From assembly GCF_018130505.1 (NCBI RefSeq), contig NZ_JAFCKH010000005.1:1-64000 (forward strand): 64,000 nt of DNA. The letters are read 5' to 3'. The notes under the pieces are model-generated. The model saw only the letters and a list, made by a program, of their open reading frames with translations, had not been told where the DNA came from and ran no database searches. Shown here one piece after another: positions 62,727 to 64,000 of this stretch (its first letter is position 1; each line of letters begins with the position of its first letter). The translations under genes were made by a program, and so were the position numbers. This stretch comes from Bradyrhizobium tropiciagri. Its GTDB lineage: Bacteria; Pseudomonadota; Alphaproteobacteria; Rhizobiales; Xanthobacteraceae.

Positions 62727-63131
62727 ATGCAGCCCGTGTCTATACTGCTGAACATCCTCTGGATTCTGATCGGTGGCGCCTGGATGGCGTTCGGCTGGCT
62801 GATCGCCGCCGTGATCATGGCGATCACTATCATCGGCCTACCGTGGGCGCGCGCCGCCTTCAACATCGCCGCCTACACACTGCTGCCGTTCGGCTCGCGC
62901 GCGGTGCGCCGCGACGAATTGACCGGTCAGGCCGATATCGGCACCGGGCCGCTCGGCCTGATCGGCAACCTCATCTGGTTCATCCTCGCCGGCTGGTGGC
63001 TCGCGCTCGGCCATCTGATCACTGCGATCCTGCTCGCGGTGACGATCATCGGCCTGCCCTTCGCATGGGCACACCTCAAGCTCGCCGGCATCGCGCTGTG
63101 GCCGATCGGCAAGGCGATCGTGCCGGCGTAA
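62727..63131 (+). CDS. YccF-family membrane protein
   Basis: 134 residues, four helices in two related pairs: ILLNILWILIGGAWMAFGWL with ITIIGLPWARAAFNIA, and NLIWFILAGWWLALGHLI with VTIIGLPFAWAHLKLA. The doubled TIIGLP motif is the YccF/DUF307 signature. Role unknown. The ATG at 62727 has an AAGGTG-like site. Confidence 0.9.
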   Translation: MQPVSILLNILWILIGGAWMAFGWLIAAVIMAITIIGLPWARAAFNIAAYTLLPFGSRAVRRDELTGQADIGTGPLGLIGNLIWFILAGWWLALGHLITAILLAVTIIGLPFAWAHLKLAGIALWPIGKAIVPA

Positions 63132-63151
63132 CGCGCCGCCGCTCTTAATTT

Positions 63152-63201
63152 GAGCATGGATCTATTCGGAAAACCGCTTCACACTTTTCCGGATCACGCT
63201 C
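63152..63201. repeat. Intergenic inverted repeat, GAGCATG family, copy 3
   Basis: GAGCATGGATC...CGGAAAACCGCTTC pairs with CACTTTTCCGGATCACGCTC. Its right end touches the stop codon of the small gene at 63201. Confidence 0.8.
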
Positions 63202-63458
63202 TACAGCCAGTCCTTCGTGGTCTGCGAGCAGGCCTTGAGGTCGCGCCGCCAGACGAAGCCAGTGCCGCCGCAAGGCGGTCGGGGGCGCGAGGTGGCGGGG
63301 CATTCGTTCCGCACGCGCGCGCCAGTCCCCCAGCCGTCGATCACGCAGGCGCCCGCGACGGTGGCGTGGCAGCCCACGCCGCAGCCGTCTGCGGCATAGG
63401 CCGGGCTAAAGCCAAGCAGTCCAGCTGCAGTCAGAAACGCGAGCAAGGATATTCTCAC
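63201..63458 (-). CDS. Small exported Cys-rich protein
   Basis: About 85 residues. Signal peptide ISLLAFLTAAGLLGFSPAYA, then a short mature part with six cysteines (DGCGVGCHATVAGACVIDG, NECPA, PPCGGTGF, KACSQ). The GTG at 63458 has GGAGG 5 bp upstream; an ATG at 63470 is the alternative. The cysteines could form disulphides in the periplasm. No family recognised; similar short proteins are common in Bradyrhizobium. Confidence 0.65.
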   Translation of the reverse strand: MRISLLAFLTAAGLLGFSPAYAADGCGVGCHATVAGACVIDGWGTGARVRNECPATSRPRPPCGGTGFVWRRDLKACSQTTKDWL

Positions 63459-63563
63459 GATGTCCTCCATCGGGCTGTCGTCTCGCTTCCGTACGTCCGC
63501 ATCATGGACGGGATCGGTGAAGCTCGCCACCGAAAACCGGATCACATCCTTGCGCGCTCGGGA

Positions 63564-64000
63564 TCACGCCGCCAGCCGCCCTCGGTTGTTCGCGGCGAGG
63601 ATCGGACGGATCAAGCGGCCGAACCGCTCCGCCTCCTCGTCATGCAGATAGCCGGAGAGGCAGAAGGAATGGCAGCCGGCGTCGATGAATTGCTGCAGCG
63701 TGTCGGCGCATTGCTCGGGATTGCCGACCACAGCGATGCCGGCACCGGGCCGCACCTTGGTGATGCCGGTCCAAAGATGCGGCATCAGGAGATCGCCATA
63801 GTCACGGGCGAGCTGCTGGACGCGTTGGTTGGCCTCCGAGCGGGTGTAGAGCGTCTTCATCTCCTGCTTCTGCCGCTCGGTGGCGTGGCGCACCAGCTGG
63901 TCGGCGGCCTCCCAGGCATCCGTCTCGTTCTCGCGGCAGATCACCTGCAGCCGCATGCCGAAACCGATCGCATCCTCGCGATCATGGAGGCGCGCCATCT
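63564..64000 (-). CDS. LLM class flavin-dependent monooxygenase, C-terminal part (SsuD-like)
   Basis: Runs off the right edge; about 145 C-terminal residues are visible. FGMRLQVICRENETDAWEAADQL and VGNPEQCADTLQQFIDAGCHSFCLSGYLHDEEAERFG are typical of alkanesulfonate monooxygenase-like LLM enzymes. If SsuD, it would complete the sulfonate pathway of the transporter at 17724-20494, though more than 40 kb away. The start is not in the window. Confidence 0.85.
   Translation of the reverse strand, partial: MARLHDREDAIGFGMRLQVICRENETDAWEAADQLVRHATERQKQEMKTLYTRSEANQRVQQLARDYGDLLMPHLWTGITKVRPGAGIAVVGNPEQCADTLQQFIDAGCHSFCLSGYLHDEEAERFGRLIRPILAANNRGRLAA

Overview
The window is high-GC chromosomal DNA from an alphaproteobacterium, most probably Bradyrhizobium or a close relative. 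The support is a regS/regR (actSR) redox two-component pair, an intracellular PHB depolymerase, an MmcB-type nuclease, abundant periplasmic amino-acid/aromatic-type binding proteins, and several families of intergenic inverted repeats typical of Bradyrhizobiaceae. Genes are densely packed. I saw no tRNA, rRNA, CRISPR array, phage or transposase gene.

Positions 1-13040 form an aromatic-catabolism island. A leftward operon (binding protein, nitroreductase PnbA, hydroxylaminobenzoate lyase PnbB, then a pcaH copy cut by the window edge) would convert 4-nitrobenzoate to protocatechuate; a divergent LysR regulator faces it. Next comes a MarR-controlled set: an orphan binding protein, a three-component Rieske oxygenase (alpha subunit, ferredoxin, FAD reductase), a short-chain dehydrogenase lacking the usual catalytic tyrosine, and an exported cupin. 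Two near-identical promoters carry the same palindrome exactly between -35 and -10, which predicts one repressor for both transcripts. The island ends with pcaG, pcaH and pcaF. The truncated pcaH at the left edge and the complete one share 77 bp without a mismatch.

Positions 13255-31600 hold mutS, a membrane protein, an OsmC protein, an ssuABC-type transporter (with a repeat element inside the operon), glnD, a c-di-GMP-type glycan synthase with a HlyD-like partner, an O6-alkylguanine repair protein, a DUF1304 protein and two tandem paralogous orphan binding proteins flanked by repeats.

Positions 31580-48220 hold cell envelope and regulatory genes: a class A penicillin-binding protein, a YgjP-like metalloprotein, phaZ, an ABC-2 exporter, regS and regR, mmcB, a VWA protein, two convergent GH13 enzymes, an RMD1 protein and a metallo-beta-lactamase-fold hydrolase.

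Positions 48241-64000 hold an esterase, two MFS transporters, two luciferase-like flavin enzymes (one cut by the right edge), an SGNH-like secreted protein, a cytochrome P450, an unrecognised HExxH protein, an adenylate cyclase, a second SDR, an HWE-type histidine kinase, a GGDEF-EAL protein, YccF and a small exported Cys-rich protein. Most long antisense reading frames are by-products of GC-rich codon use and were left out.
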